A stretch of 7,511 bases of DNA from Bordetella parapertussis (lineage in GTDB: Bacteria; Pseudomonadota; Gammaproteobacteria; Burkholderiales; Burkholderiaceae_C), in assembly GCA_943328885.2 (NCBI GenBank), contig CALQBT020000119.1, positions 1 through 7,511 on the forward strand, given 5' to 3'. Each line of letters begins with the position of its first letter. Position 1 is the first letter of the stretch. Shown here one piece after another: positions 1-7,385 of this stretch. A program made the position numbers and the translations under genes. A model generated the notes under the pieces. It was not told the origin of the DNA, did not search any database, and saw only the letters and a list, made by a program, of their open reading frames with translations.

Positions 1-262
1 CCTGGGCGGCGATGCAGACGGCCATCGCGTCGTCGACCACCAGACCGCCGCCGCCGGTGAATTCCTTCTCGTCGAGAAACAGGCTGGCCAAGCGACGCAA
101 CTCGTCCAGGTCTTGCGCCGAGCGCTCAGCCAGGAACGGCACCCGCGCCAGCGTCAGCCGCCACAGCGGGTCAGGGATCGCGCGTCGAGCGAGCACACGC
201 GACTCGCGGTGCGCCTGCCAGCGCCGCCAAAGGGTTTTCAAGCCTGGGCTTTCAAGCGACAT
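1..262 (-). CDS. mtfA: MtfA-family (M90) zinc peptidase, N-terminal part only
   Basis: The first 87 codons of a gene that runs off the left edge. It begins at the ATG at 262-260, inside the last codons of lpxH, an 11-nt overlap in another frame that suggests translational coupling. The N-terminus is rich in Trp and Arg. It is followed by 'IPDPLWRLTLARVPFLAE' (residues 29-46) and 'LASLFLDEKEFTG' (58-70), the pattern I know from MtfA-like peptidases just before their catalytic domain. In E. coli MtfA is a cytosolic zinc aminopeptidase that binds the glucose repressor Mlc (DgsA). The beta-proteobacterial relatives are mostly uncharacterised and the Mlc link need not hold here. The catalytic HExxH motif lies beyond the window, so activity cannot be judged. 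Family call is fairly sure; role is inferred. Confidence 0.8.
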   Translation of the reverse strand, partial: MSLESPGLKTLWRRWQAHRESRVLARRAIPDPLWRLTLARVPFLAERSAQDLDELRRLASLFLDEKEFTGGGGLVVDDAMAVCIAAQ

Positions 263-1022
263 CCCCCAGTTCGATCGCCTGCAGCCCGGTCGGGCTGAGC
301 TGCATCATCCTGGCTCGGCTCGGCTTGGCGTCGAAATCCCAGTCGCCCAGCACATGTCGCAGCCCACCACCCGGCAGCGCATGTGTGCCCGGACGATGGG
401 TGTGGCCGTGGATCAGCGCGCTGGCATCGGCTTGAGCCAGCCATTGCGCTGCTGCAGCGTCGTCGACATCGCTCCAATGCTGCGGGCCGAGGCTGGCCTG
501 GTGTGCAGTGCTGGCGTCTCGCATGGCCCTGGCCTGGCGTTGGCGGTCGGCCAGTGGCAGCGCCAGGAACTGCTGTTGCCAACCGGCGCTGCGCACTTGG
601 GCGCGGAACTGCTGGTAAGCCTGGTCGGCCAGGCACAGCGCATCGCCGTGGCTGATCAACCAGCGGCGCCCGAATGCCTGCAGCACGGTCGGGTCGGCCA
701 GGCGCTGCACGCCGGCTTCGGCCAGCAGTCGGTCGCCGACCAAAAAATCCCGGTTGCCCGGCATGAAGGCCAGCACTTTTCGGGCGCTGGCCTGGCGCAG
801 CACGCTGACGCATTCGGCCTCAAAGCCCTGATGGCGCGCGTCGTCACCAACCCAGACCTCGAACAAGTCGCCCAGCAACAGCACGGCGTCGGCGGGTGTG
901 CCCAACAAATGGTCGCGCCAGGCCTCGAAGGTTCGTGGCATGTCGGCGTGCAGGTGCACGTCCGACAGCAAGTCGACGCGCTGCCAGCTGAGGTCGGCCT
1001 GCCAGACCTCAGGCGTGACCAT
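252..1022 (-). CDS. lpxH: UDP-2,3-diacylglucosamine diphosphatase LpxH
   Basis: Encodes a 256-residue calcineurin-like metallophosphoesterase of the LpxH family. The family hydrolyses UDP-2,3-diacylglucosamine to lipid X plus UMP, the fourth step of lipid A synthesis, at the inner face of the inner membrane. The metal-binding motifs are all present in order: SDVHL (D21, H23), GDLFEVWVGDD (D52), GNRDFL (N90, R91), SHGD (H125) and HGHTH (H205, H207). The GDLFEVW and GNRDFL blocks are typical of LpxH and separate it from generic phosphoesterases and from LpxI. Length is close to the E. coli enzyme (240), with about 13 extra N-terminal residues. The ATG has no clear Shine-Dalgarno sequence. It lies 29 nt after ppiB and overlaps the downstream peptidase gene, so it is probably expressed from the promoter of the whole run. 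Confidence 0.96.
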   Translation of the reverse strand: MVTPEVWQADLSWQRVDLLSDVHLHADMPRTFEAWRDHLLGTPADAVLLLGDLFEVWVGDDARHQGFEAECVSVLRQASARKVLAFMPGNRDFLVGDRLLAEAGVQRLADPTVLQAFGRRWLISHGDALCLADQAYQQFRAQVRSAGWQQQFLALPLADRQRQARAMRDASTAHQASLGPQHWSDVDDAAAAQWLAQADASALIHGHTHRPGTHALPGGGLRHVLGDWDFDAKPSRARMMQLSPTGLQAIELGDVA

Positions 1023-1051
1023 CGCTAGGGTGCCGCTGAACTGCGATGAAC

Positions 1052-1555
1052 TCAGACGACTTCGACCGCCGTCAGGATCACCACGTCGTCATTGGGCACA
1101 TCGTCGTGACCGCTCTTGCGGCCGGTCGACACGCCTTCAATCTTGTCAACCACGTCCATGCCGCTGACAACCTTGCCGAACACCGCGTAGCCCCAGCCTT
1201 GCGCGGACTCGCTGCTGTGGTCGAGAAAGCTGTTGTTGCTCGCGTTGATGAAGAACTGCGACGAGGCCGAATGCGGCGCATTGGTGCGTGCCATCGCCAG
1301 CGTGTATTTCAAGTTCTTCAGCCCGTTGTTGGCCTCGTTCTTGATCTCGCCTTGAGTGGATTTTTGCGTCATGCCGGGCGCGAAGCCGCCGCCTTGGATC
1401 ATGAAGCCCTTGATCACGCGGTGGAACACCGTGCCGTCGTAGTGGCCGCTGCGCACATAGCTCAGAAAATTCTCCACGGTCAGCGGTGCCTTGGCATCGT
1501 CGAGCTCGATGGTGAAGCTGCCTTGGGCGGTGGTCATTTCTACGGTCTTGGTCAT
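1052..1555 (-). CDS. ppiB: cytoplasmic peptidyl-prolyl cis-trans isomerase B (cyclophilin)
   Basis: A 167-residue single-domain cyclophilin that catalyses cis-trans isomerisation of Xaa-Pro bonds during protein folding. Visible family blocks are [15 protein letters not shown] (residues 43-57, with catalytic Arg46), LAMART (86-91), SSQFFIN (98-104) and [18 protein letters not shown] near the C-terminus. There is no signal peptide, so it should be cytoplasmic, unlike the paralogue directly upstream. The position matching human cyclophilin A Trp121 is Phe109, as in other bacterial cyclophilins that bind cyclosporin poorly; that inference comes from my alignment by eye. The start ATG is 1 nt after the ppiA stop and has a GGAG box 7 nt upstream, inside the end of ppiA, so the two are likely coupled. 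Confidence 0.96.
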   Translation of the reverse strand: MTKTVEMTTAQGSFTIELDDAKAPLTVENFLSYVRSGHYDGTVFHRVIKGFMIQGGGFAPGMTQKSTQGEIKNEANNGLKNLKYTLAMARTNAPHSASSQFFINASNNSFLDHSSESAQGWGYAVFGKVVSGMDVVDKIEGVSTGRKSGHDDVPNDDVVILTAVEVV

Positions 1556-1556
1556 G

Positions 1557-2123
1557 TCATTTCTCCGAAAGGATGGTGGTCTTGTTGATGAGGATGGGGG
1601 TTTGCGGCACGTTCTGGTGGCCGGCCTTGTTGCCGGTCGGCACGGCCCTGATCTTGTCGACCACGTCCATGCCTTCGATCACCTTGCCGAACACCGCGTA
1701 ACCGTTGCCGTCGGGTGAGTTGGCCGCGTCGAGCCGGTTGTTGTCGGCAAGGTTGATGAAGAACTGCCCGGTGGCCGAGTCGGCCACCTGGGTGCGTGCC
1801 ATCGCGACCGTGCCGCGCTTGTTGGACAGGCCGTTTTTTGATTCGAGTGGGATCGGCGCACGCGTGGGTTTTTCCTCCATGTCGGGCGTCATGCCGCCAC
1901 CCTGGATCATGAAGCCGTCGATCACGCGGTGAAACACCGTGCCGTTGTACTGGCCCGCCTTGACGTATTGCACGAAGTTGGCCACCGTCTTGGGTGCTTT
2001 GTCGGGCTCGAGCTGGACCACGATGTCGCCCACGGAAGTGGCGAGCCGCACCTTCTGCGCCAGGGCAGGGGTCGACAGCATCAAGCTGGCGGCCAGCGCG
2101 ACGGTCAGGACAAATCGATTCAT
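1557..2123 (-). CDS. ppiA: periplasmic peptidyl-prolyl cis-trans isomerase A (cyclophilin)
   Basis: A 188-residue cyclophilin with an export signal. Residues 1-22 form a short basic start, a hydrophobic stretch and an ALA-Q cleavage site, which predicts release into the periplasm. The mature part carries [15 protein letters not shown] (63-77, catalytic Arg66), VAMART (106-111), TGQFFIN (118-124) and [19 protein letters not shown]. The residue aligned with human Trp121 appears to be Arg130, so cyclosporin binding should be weak. The ATG has a strong AAGGAG ribosome binding site at 8 nt, the best in this gene run. Its sequence and layout closely match the adjacent ppiB, so the pair looks like an old tandem duplication with one copy exported. 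Its likely role is folding of periplasmic and outer-membrane proteins. Confidence 0.95.
   Translation of the reverse strand: MNRFVLTVALAASLMLSTPALAQKVRLATSVGDIVVQLEPDKAPKTVANFVQYVKAGQYNGTVFHRVIDGFMIQGGGMTPDMEEKPTRAPIPLESKNGLSNKRGTVAMARTQVADSATGQFFINLADNNRLDAANSPDGNGYAVFGKVIEGMDVVDKIRAVPTGNKAGHQNVPQTPILINKTTILSEK
1563..1566 (-). promoter_or_regulatory. ribosome binding site of ppiB inside the ppiA 3' end
   Basis: On the minus strand the sequence reads GGAG, 7 nt before the ppiB ATG, and overlaps the last codons of ppiA. Ribosomes finishing ppiA would reach this site directly, which supports coupled translation of the two cyclophilins. Confidence 0.6.
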
Positions 2124-2131
2124 GGTTGCCT

Positions 2132-2137
2132 CTCCTT
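2132..2137 (-). promoter_or_regulatory. strong ribosome binding site of ppiA
   Basis: The minus strand reads AAGGAG, 8 nt before the ppiA ATG at 2123. It is a full match to the anti-Shine-Dalgarno core and fixes the ppiA start. No comparable site precedes the TPR gene or lpxH, so ppiA may be translated more strongly than its neighbours. Confidence 0.75.
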
Positions 2138-2148
2138 ATGGGGTAGCT

Positions 2149-2177
2149 GCCAGCTTGCGTGATCAGCGCAGGCTGGC
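2149..2177 (-). other. stem-loop at the 3' end of the TPR gene
   Basis: An inverted repeat with 11-nt arms (2149-2159 and 2167-2177) and a 7-nt loop, matching at 10 of 11 positions. The one mismatch would be C-A in the minus-strand RNA. It spans the stop codon of the TPR gene and sits just before the ppiA ribosome binding site. No run of U follows it on the minus strand, so it is not a standard intrinsic terminator. It could set relative mRNA stability or levels inside the operon; that is inference. Confidence 0.4.
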
Positions 2178-2687
2178 CAGTTCGCGCGCCAGGCGCAATT
2201 TTTCCTGCAAGCCGGCGTCGGCCTTTGGTCCGACAGCGGCCTGGTAGGCACGCTGGGCCAGGCGAACAAACACGTCACCCAGATTTTCGTGCGCGGTGCG
2301 GTAGCCGGGGTCCAAGCGCAGCGCGGTTTCGAGCAAACCGCGCGCAGCATCGATTCGACCCACTGCGGCCTGCAGCACCGCCAGGTTGTTGTAGGGCTCT
2401 GGCAGATCAGGGTATTCCTGGGTGAGCTGTTCGAAGAGCCTGCTTGCTTCGGCCGTGCTGCCCGAGCCTGTCAGCATCACCGCTTGCAAGAAGCGCAAGC
2501 CGACGTCATCGGGTTGCCGGGCCAGCGCTTGCGCCAGGCGTTGTTGCGCGACAACGGTCTCGCCGCGTTGGAATTGCTGCTCGATCGAACGGGTGATGCT
2601 GTCGCGATCAACCGCTGCGGCGGGCAGACCTGCCAGCACTGTCAACAGCGCTGCCAGCGTCCTTCGCAGGCCGGCTGCCGTGGCCAT
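2163..2687 (-). CDS. exported tetratricopeptide repeat (TPR) protein
   Basis: A 174-residue protein of unknown specific function. Residues 1-25 look like a signal peptide (two Arg, then a Leu/Ala-rich core, ending AAA before VD), so the mature protein is probably periplasmic. About four TPR-like helical hairpins follow, roughly at 33-63, 67-97, 98-131 and 132-150. The clearest is 98-131, with the consensus pattern [11 protein letters not shown]...G..DAA...LE.AL.LDP. TPRs bind partner proteins. I chose the ATG at 2687. The frame stays open to a TTG at 2714 (9 more residues), but neither start has a convincing Shine-Dalgarno sequence and the ATG places the signal peptide properly. As first gene of the run with ppiA, ppiB and lpxH, a role as an envelope folding or assembly helper is possible but unproven. 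Confidence 0.85.
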   Translation of the reverse strand: MATAAGLRRTLAALLTVLAGLPAAAVDRDSITRSIEQQFQRGETVVAQQRLAQALARQPDDVGLRFLQAVMLTGSGSTAEASRLFEQLTQEYPDLPEPYNNLAVLQAAVGRIDAARGLLETALRLDPGYRTAHENLGDVFVRLAQRAYQAAVGPKADAGLQEKLRLARELASLR

Positions 2688-2905
2688 GGTTCGTGGGAGT
2701 GGGTGAGGACGCAAGCCGGTCGCCGAGCTGTCAGATCGAAATCGAAAGCGGCAGAGCCGCCGCTATACTGAATCGATTGTATCGACCGACGGTCGTGATC
2801 ACGGGTGCTCAGGTCGCGCCGGGGCACTTCCTGAGTCCGCCGGCATCGGCAATCCTCCAAGAACATGATGGCCGCCCAGGCGGCGGCTGGCTTTCCTACC
2901 CGCTG
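2688..2905. promoter_or_regulatory. divergent intergenic region between the TPR gene and cysS
   Basis: About 218 bp without a conventional gene, from which both gene runs must be transcribed unless promoters lie elsewhere. It holds a -10-like box for the rightward direction (2764-2769) and a weaker TACAAT for the leftward direction (complement of 2776-2781), neither with a good -35. Small inverted repeats lie at 2748-2760, 2773-2785 and 2783-2795, and a 6-bp-arm GC hairpin at 2871-2884. A 13-codon ORF at 2865-2906 ends on the cysS start. A longer in-frame extension of cysS to 2693 exists but shows no family similarity in its first 71 residues. Confidence 0.6.
2764..2769 (+). promoter_or_regulatory. 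candidate -10 box for cysS and downstream genes
   Basis: The sequence TATACT differs from the sigma-70 consensus TATAAT at one position and stands out as AT-rich in GC-rich surroundings. The expected -35 area (about 2740-2747, AATCGAAA) is a poor match, so the promoter may need an activator or be only moderate. Transcription would start near 2776, leaving a leader of about 130 nt before cysS. Confidence 0.4.
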
Positions 2906-4285
2906 ATGACACTGCGCCTCTACAACACGCTGACCCGCAGCCTGGAACCCTTCACGCCGATCGACCCAGGGTTGGTGCGCATGTATGTTTGTGGCATGAC
3001 GATCTACGATCTGTGTCACATGGGTCATGCCCGGATGATGATGGCCTTCGATGTCATCTACCGCTGGCTGCAGGCCAGCGGCTACCAGGTCATCTACGTG
3101 CGCAACATCACTGACATTGACGACAAGATCATCAAGCGGGCGGTCGAGCGCGGCATCAGCATCCGCGCGCTGACCGACGAGATGGTCGACGCGATGCGCC
3201 AGGACATCGGCGCGATCGGCGTGGCCACGCCCACCCATGAGCCGCGCGCCACCGAGTACGTGCCGCAGATGTTGTCGATGATCAGCACGCTTGAGCACCA
3301 GGGTCTGGCTTACCGGGCTCAGGGCGGCGATGTGAATTTCGCGGTGCGCAGGTTCCCCGGCTACGGCAAGCTCTCGGGCAAGAGCATCGACGAGTTGCGT
3401 GCCGGTGAGCGCGTGGCGGTGGCCGGCGGCAAGGACGATCCGCTGGACTTCGTGCTGTGGAAGGCCACCAAGCCTGACGAGCCCGAGGACGCCAGTTTTC
3501 CCAGCGGCTATGGACCGGGTCGACCTGGCTGGCACATCGAGTGCTCGGCGATGAGTTGCGCACTGCTGGGCGAGCGCTTCGACATCCACGGCGGCGGCAT
3601 GGACCTGCAGTTCCCGCACCACGAGAACGAGATCGCCCAGAGCGAGGGCGCGCTCGGCCATCGCCATGTCAACTACTGGCTGCACAACGGGTTTCTCAAC
3701 ATCGACAACGAGAAGATGTCCAAGAGCCTGGGCAACTTCTTCACGATCCGCGATGTGCTGGAGAAGTTCGACGGCGAGACCCTGCGTTTCTTCATGCTGC
3801 GAACCCATTACCGCAGCCCGTTCAACTTCAGCGACCAACTGCTCGACGACGCGCGCAGCGGCTTGCGCCGGCTCTACACCGCGCTCGATGGCATCGCACT
3901 GGCGCCGGTTTGCAAGGCCATCGACTGGTCACAACCTCAGGCTGGTGCGTTCAAAGCAGCGATGGACGAAGACTTCAACACCCCCGGTGCGCTGGCGGTG
4001 CTGTTCGATTTGGCCAGCGAGTGCAACCGCAGCCGTTCGGTCGACAGCGCCGAGTTGCTGCGCGCGCTGGCCGCTACGCTAGGTCTGCTGCAGCAAACAC
4101 CGCGCACTTTCTTGCAAGCCGGCAGCAGGCTCGACGAGGCCACGATCACGAGCATGATCGAAGCCCGCACACAGGCCAAGCTGGCGAAGGACTTTGCCGA
4201 GGCCGACCGCATCCGTCGCGAACTCGCTGGGCAGGGCATCGAGCTCAAAGACTCGGCGCTAGGCACCACTTGGGTGAGGGCTTGA
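2906..4285 (+). CDS. cysS: cysteinyl-tRNA synthetase
   Basis: A 459-residue class I aminoacyl-tRNA synthetase that activates cysteine with ATP and charges tRNA-Cys in the cytoplasm. All hallmarks are visible: the HIGH-type motif HMGH at 38-41, the KMSKS motif at 270-274, and the four zinc ligands C29, C213, H238 and E242 in the blocks [14 protein letters not shown] and [12 protein letters not shown]. The zinc selects cysteine by its thiol. The DALR-type tail region ends with [11 protein letters not shown] and [10 protein letters not shown], typical of the family. Length matches E. coli CysS (461). The start ATG at 2906 was chosen because MTLRLYNTL is the usual N-terminus; it has no strong Shine-Dalgarno and instead overlaps the stop of a 13-codon ORF. 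The gene is followed after 2 nt by the glycosylase frame. Confidence 0.98.
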   Translation: MTLRLYNTLTRSLEPFTPIDPGLVRMYVCGMTIYDLCHMGHARMMMAFDVIYRWLQASGYQVIYVRNITDIDDKIIKRAVERGISIRALTDEMVDAMRQDIGAIGVATPTHEPRATEYVPQMLSMISTLEHQGLAYRAQGGDVNFAVRRFPGYGKLSGKSIDELRAGERVAVAGGKDDPLDFVLWKATKPDEPEDASFPSGYGPGRPGWHIECSAMSCALLGERFDIHGGGMDLQFPHHENEIAQSEGALGHRHVNYWLHNGFLNIDNEKMSKSLGNFFTIRDVLEKFDGETLRFFMLRTHYRSPFNFSDQLLDDARSGLRRLYTALDGIALAPVCKAIDWSQPQAGAFKAAMDEDFNTPGALAVLFDLASECNRSRSVDSAELLRALAATLGLLQQTPRTFLQAGSRLDEATITSMIEARTQAKLAKDFAEADRIRRELAGQGIELKDSALGTTWVRA

Positions 4286-4287
4286 GT

Positions 4288-4983
4288 TTGCCAGGGCGCA
4301 GCCTCGGCTCGATTGAATCGGCTACCGTCGCCGTGACTGCGGTGCCGGCAGGCGTGACACCGTCCTATTGGGACGATGCCTGCCGCCATCTGTCCAAGCG
4401 CGACCGGGTCATGAAGAAGCTGATCCCGCGCTTTGGCGAGGCCAGGCTGCAGAGCCGCGGCGACGCGTTCACCACGCTGGCCAGATCTATCGTTGGCCAG
4501 CAGATTTCGGTCAAGGCCGCGCAGTCGGTATGGGACCGTTTTGTCGCGGTAGTGGCCGACCCGTCCATCCACCTCTCGCCTGCTGCCGTGCTGGCCAGGA
4601 ACACGCCGGAACTGCGTGCGGCTGGCTTGTCGGCGCGCAAGGTGGAGTACTTGGGCGATCTGGCACGGCATTTCGAATCTGGCGCGGTCCATTTTTTGCA
4701 ATGGCAGCAGATGGACGACGAGGCCATCATCGACGAGTTGGTCGCGATCCGTGGCATTGGCCGCTGGACGGCCGAGATGTTCCTGATCTTTCATTTGATG
4801 CGGCCCAACGTGCTGCCGCTTGACGACCTGGGTTTGATCAAAGGAATCAGCCGAGGTTATTTCAGCGGCGAGCCAGTCTCGCGGGCCGAGGCGCGCGAGG
4901 TCGGCGAAGCCTGGGTGCCATTTCGCTCGGTCGCCACTTGGTACATCTGGCGCAGTCTGGACCCACTGCCGGTAGACTACTGA
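4288..4983 (+). CDS. alkA: DNA-3-methyladenine glycosylase II, AlkA-type HhH-GPD protein
   Basis: A base-excision repair enzyme that removes alkylated purines such as 3-methyladenine from DNA. The helix-hairpin-helix is IRGIGRWTAEMF (residues 154-165), followed by the GPD-type segment LPLDDLGLIKGI with the expected catalytic Asp180; LARSIVGQQIS (64-74) is another family block. At 231 residues or fewer it lacks the separate N-terminal domain of E. coli AlkA (282) and resembles the short AlkA-like proteins common in Burkholderiales. The start is uncertain. TTG at 4288 has GAGG 8 nt upstream and follows the cysS stop by 2 nt. GTG at 4333, 4342 or 4354 would give 201-216 residues, nearer the conserved region, which begins about VTPSYWDDAC. 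No ATG lies before residue 42. Probably cotranscribed with cysS. Confidence 0.9.
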   Translation: MPGRSLGSIESATVAVTAVPAGVTPSYWDDACRHLSKRDRVMKKLIPRFGEARLQSRGDAFTTLARSIVGQQISVKAAQSVWDRFVAVVADPSIHLSPAAVLARNTPELRAAGLSARKVEYLGDLARHFESGAVHFLQWQQMDDEAIIDELVAIRGIGRWTAEMFLIFHLMRPNVLPLDDLGLIKGISRGYFSGEPVSRAEAREVGEAWVPFRSVATWYIWRSLDPLPVDY

Positions 4984-5065
4984 TTTGCAAGCCGCCGGCA
5001 ACGCCTAGTGCGCTTTTCATACCCGCGCAGGCCCCGGCCCCGATTCACCCAACCCGATGCGGCGG

Positions 5066-6037
5066 ATGAGCAAACGACATTTCCTCGACTTCGAGCACCC
5101 GATCGCTGAACTCGAATCCAAGATCGAAGAGTTGCGCTTCGTTCAAACCGAGTCTGCGGTCGACATCTCTGACGAGATCGGTCGGCTTGACAAGAAGAGC
5201 CAGCAACTCGCCAAGGACATCTACTCGAACCTGACGCCTTGGCAGGTGACGCAGATCGCGCGTCACCCGCAGCGGCCCTACACCCTTGACTACGTCAGCG
5301 AGATCTTCACCGACTGGCAGGAACTGCACGGTGACCGCCACTTTGCCGACGACGCGTCGATCGTCGGCGGACTGGCGCGCTTCAACGGCCAACCCTGCAT
5401 GGTGATCGGCCACCAGAAAGGCCGCGACACCAAGGAGCGCGGTCTGCGCAACTTCGGCATGGCACGTCCCGAGGGCTACCGCAAGGCATTGCGCCTGATG
5501 AAGCTGGCCGAGAAGTTCGGCCTGCCGCTGTTCACGTTCGTCGACACCCCTGGCGCTTACCCAGGCATCGGCGCCGAGGAGCGTGGCCAGTCCGAGGCCA
5601 TAGGCCGCAACATCTTCGAGATGTGCCAGCTCGAGGTGCCCATCATCGTCACCATCATTGGCGAGGGCGGCTCGGGCGGTGCGCTGGCGATCAGTGTGGG
5701 CGACCAGGTGCTGATGTTGCAGTTTTCAGTCTATTCGGTGATCACCCCAGAGGGCTGCGCGTCCATTCTGTGGCGAACCTCGGAGCACGCACCCGATGCG
5801 GCCGAAGCGCTGGGCATCACGGCGCACCGGCTCAAGGCGCTGGGCCTGATCGACAAAGTCGTCAGCGAGCCTGTGGGCGGCGCTCACCGCGACACCCGCT
5901 TGATGGCCTCCCAACTCAAGCGCGCGCTGGTCGACGCGTTGCGCCAAGTCTCGGACCTCAAGCCCAAGGACTTGCTGCAGCGGCGCTACGACCGGCTTCA
6001 GTCCTACGGCCGTTTCACCGATACCAAAGACCGCTGA
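5066..6037 (+). CDS. accA: acetyl-CoA carboxylase carboxyltransferase subunit alpha
   Basis: A 323-residue subunit which, with AccD, forms the carboxyltransferase that moves CO2 from carboxybiotin to acetyl-CoA, making malonyl-CoA for fatty acid synthesis. The N-terminal 60 residues are charged and probably helical ([18 protein letters not shown]), as is normal for AccA. The crotonase-like core includes [20 protein letters not shown], then [12 protein letters not shown] around residues 197-208, whose Gly pairs 201-202 and 204-205 form the oxyanion site, then [12 protein letters not shown]. The zinc ribbon belongs to AccD and is rightly absent. I chose ATG 5066 ([10 protein letters not shown]) over ATG 5057, three codons upstream, because family members start at MSK. 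It is separated from the glycosylase by 82 nt, where I saw no clear promoter or terminator. Confidence 0.97.
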   Translation: MSKRHFLDFEHPIAELESKIEELRFVQTESAVDISDEIGRLDKKSQQLAKDIYSNLTPWQVTQIARHPQRPYTLDYVSEIFTDWQELHGDRHFADDASIVGGLARFNGQPCMVIGHQKGRDTKERGLRNFGMARPEGYRKALRLMKLAEKFGLPLFTFVDTPGAYPGIGAEERGQSEAIGRNIFEMCQLEVPIIVTIIGEGGSGGALAISVGDQVLMLQFSVYSVITPEGCASILWRTSEHAPDAAEALGITAHRLKALGLIDKVVSEPVGGAHRDTRLMASQLKRALVDALRQVSDLKPKDLLQRRYDRLQSYGRFTDTKDR

Positions 6038-6039
6038 GG
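6036..6039 (+). promoter_or_regulatory. ribosome binding site of tilS overlapping the accA stop
   Basis: GAGG overlaps the last two bases of the accA TGA and lies 6 nt before the tilS ATG at 6046. It fixes the tilS start and suggests coupling of tilS translation to accA. Confidence 0.6.
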
Positions 6040-6045
6040 CCCGGC

Positions 6046-7368
6046 ATGAGCGCTGAGCCGCAGGCCCCCCAGGCCTGTGTGGCCGTGGCGTTCAGCGGCG
6101 GACGCGATTCGCTCGCGCTGCTGCATGTGACCTGCCGCGTGGCATCCTTGCTGGGCTTGCAGGTGGTTGCGCTGCACGTGCACCATGGTTTGCAGCCTGA
6201 GGCCGACGAGTGGGTGCTGCGGGCGAGGCGCTTGTGCGCGCGCTGGCGCTCGCGCGGCATGCCAGTGCGCATGCGCTGGGCGCGTTTGGCGGGCGGCCCC
6301 GCGCCGGGCGAGAGCGTCGAAGCCTGGGCCCGCACGGGCCGCTACGCAGCGTTGGCGAGTCTGGCGCGGCAGGAGGGTGCGAACCTGGTGCTGCTCGCAC
6401 AGCACCGGCGCGATCAGGCCGAGACCTTTTTGTTGCAAGCCCTGCGTGGCGCAGGCACGGCCGGCCTGTCGGCGATGCCTGTGGTGTTCGAGCGTGAGGG
6501 TCTGTGCTGGGCCAGGCCCTGGCTGAGCCAGCCTCGCGAAGCGATCGAAGCCTATGTCAACCAGCACCGGCTGCGCGCGGTCGAGGATCCGTCCAACCTC
6601 GACCCTAAGATGGCGCGCAACCGCATGCGGCTGCAACTGTGGCCAGCGCTGCAGGCCGCATTCGGCGACGCCGAGACCGCGCTGGCCAGCGCCGCTGAGC
6701 GCGCCCAGCAAGCCGATGCCGCGCTCTCGGAACTGGCGGCGATCGATCTCGCGACGCTGGTGGACGATCGCGGCGGCTTGCTGGTGGTCGCTTGGCGGCG
6801 TTTGTCTGTCGCCCGTCAAGTCAATGGCTTGCGAGCCTGGTGGCTGGCACAGGCCGGGCAGGGCGCTTCGGCCACGCTGGTGCGGCGATTGCTGGCCGAG
6901 GTGCCTGGGCAGGGCGCCGGGCGCTGGCCTGCCGGGGCTGGGGTCTGGTGCGTGCTGCACCGAGGGCGTCTGCAGCGTGTGGTGCCGCGGGCCGTGCAGT
7001 TCGAGACCGGGGCGCTGTCGATCGACCTGTCACAGCCCGGCCGTTGGACCGCGCCGGGCTGGGGCGGGTATTTCGAGGTCAGCGCTTGCCGCCGCCACGG
7101 CGTGGCGCCTGCGCTGCTGCAGTCGCTGCGCCTGCAGCCACGCGCAGGCGGCGAGCGTTTCCAGCGCGACCCAAACAGCCTGCCGCGCAGTCTGAAGAAA
7201 CAGTACCAGAGCGCCGGCGTGGCTGAACACGCCCGAACCGGCCCGCTGTTGTGGGCCGCGAAGCAATTGCTGTTCGCGCCTGGCTTGGGGCTTGACGCGC
7301 GCTGCCTTGCTCCTGAGGGCGAACCGCAGCTCGCGCTGCAATGGTGTGCTGAGCCTGCGTCAGCCTAG
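6046..7368 (+). CDS. tilS: tRNA(Ile)-lysidine synthase
   Basis: A 440-residue cytoplasmic enzyme that adenylates C34 of the CAU-anticodon tRNA-Ile and replaces the AMP by lysine, giving lysidine. The tRNA then reads AUA and is charged with Ile instead of Met. The PP-loop ATP site is SGGRDS (17-22). HHGL (46-49), AQHRRDQAETFLLQALRG (118-135) and ARNRMRLQLWP (from 190) are family blocks of the N-terminal domain. A more divergent Ala/Arg-rich middle follows. The C-terminal domain has RAGGERF (366-372) and PRSLKK (380-385), as in E. coli TilS (432 residues). The start is supported by a GAGG box and an 8-nt gap after accA. Linkage to accA recurs in beta-proteobacteria. Nothing looks truncated, and the gene should be essential. 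Confidence 0.96.
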   Translation: MSAEPQAPQACVAVAFSGGRDSLALLHVTCRVASLLGLQVVALHVHHGLQPEADEWVLRARRLCARWRSRGMPVRMRWARLAGGPAPGESVEAWARTGRYAALASLARQEGANLVLLAQHRRDQAETFLLQALRGAGTAGLSAMPVVFEREGLCWARPWLSQPREAIEAYVNQHRLRAVEDPSNLDPKMARNRMRLQLWPALQAAFGDAETALASAAERAQQADAALSELAAIDLATLVDDRGGLLVVAWRRLSVARQVNGLRAWWLAQAGQGASATLVRRLLAEVPGQGAGRWPAGAGVWCVLHRGRLQRVVPRAVQFETGALSIDLSQPGRWTAPGWGGYFEVSACRRHGVAPALLQSLRLQPRAGGERFQRDPNSLPRSLKKQYQSAGVAEHARTGPLLWAAKQLLFAPGLGLDARCLAPEGEPQLALQWCAEPASA

Positions 7369-7385
7369 TGCTGCACCCCGGAGAT

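Noticed and set aside
12..1028. Plus-strand open frame of 338 codons opposite mtfA and lpxH
   Set aside because: It is antisense to two well-supported genes, has no recognisable domain, and long open shadow frames are expected at this GC content.
2642..3838. Minus-strand open frame of 398 codons opposite the start of cysS
   Set aside because: The cysS reading is unmistakable, the antisense product has no known motif, and its His/Ala/Val-rich composition is typical of a shadow frame.
3541..4287. Upstream extension of the glycosylase frame through the end of cysS
   Set aside because: The extra 249 codons show Arg/Pro/Gln-rich shadow composition and overlap the conserved core and C-terminal half of cysS. 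The glycosylase must start at or after 4288.
3937..5001. Minus-strand open frame of 354 codons opposite cysS and the glycosylase
   Set aside because: It is antisense to two clear genes and has no family resemblance.
4984..5065. Possible promoter between the glycosylase gene and accA (TTGCAA at 4985)
   Set aside because: No -10 box was found at 16-18 nt spacing, and the nearest AT-rich hexamer (CATACC, 5019) is too far away.
6004..6960. Minus-strand open frame of 318 codons opposite tilS
   Set aside because: It has shadow composition (Ala, Gln, Arg, Pro), no motif, and covers the PP-loop domain of tilS.
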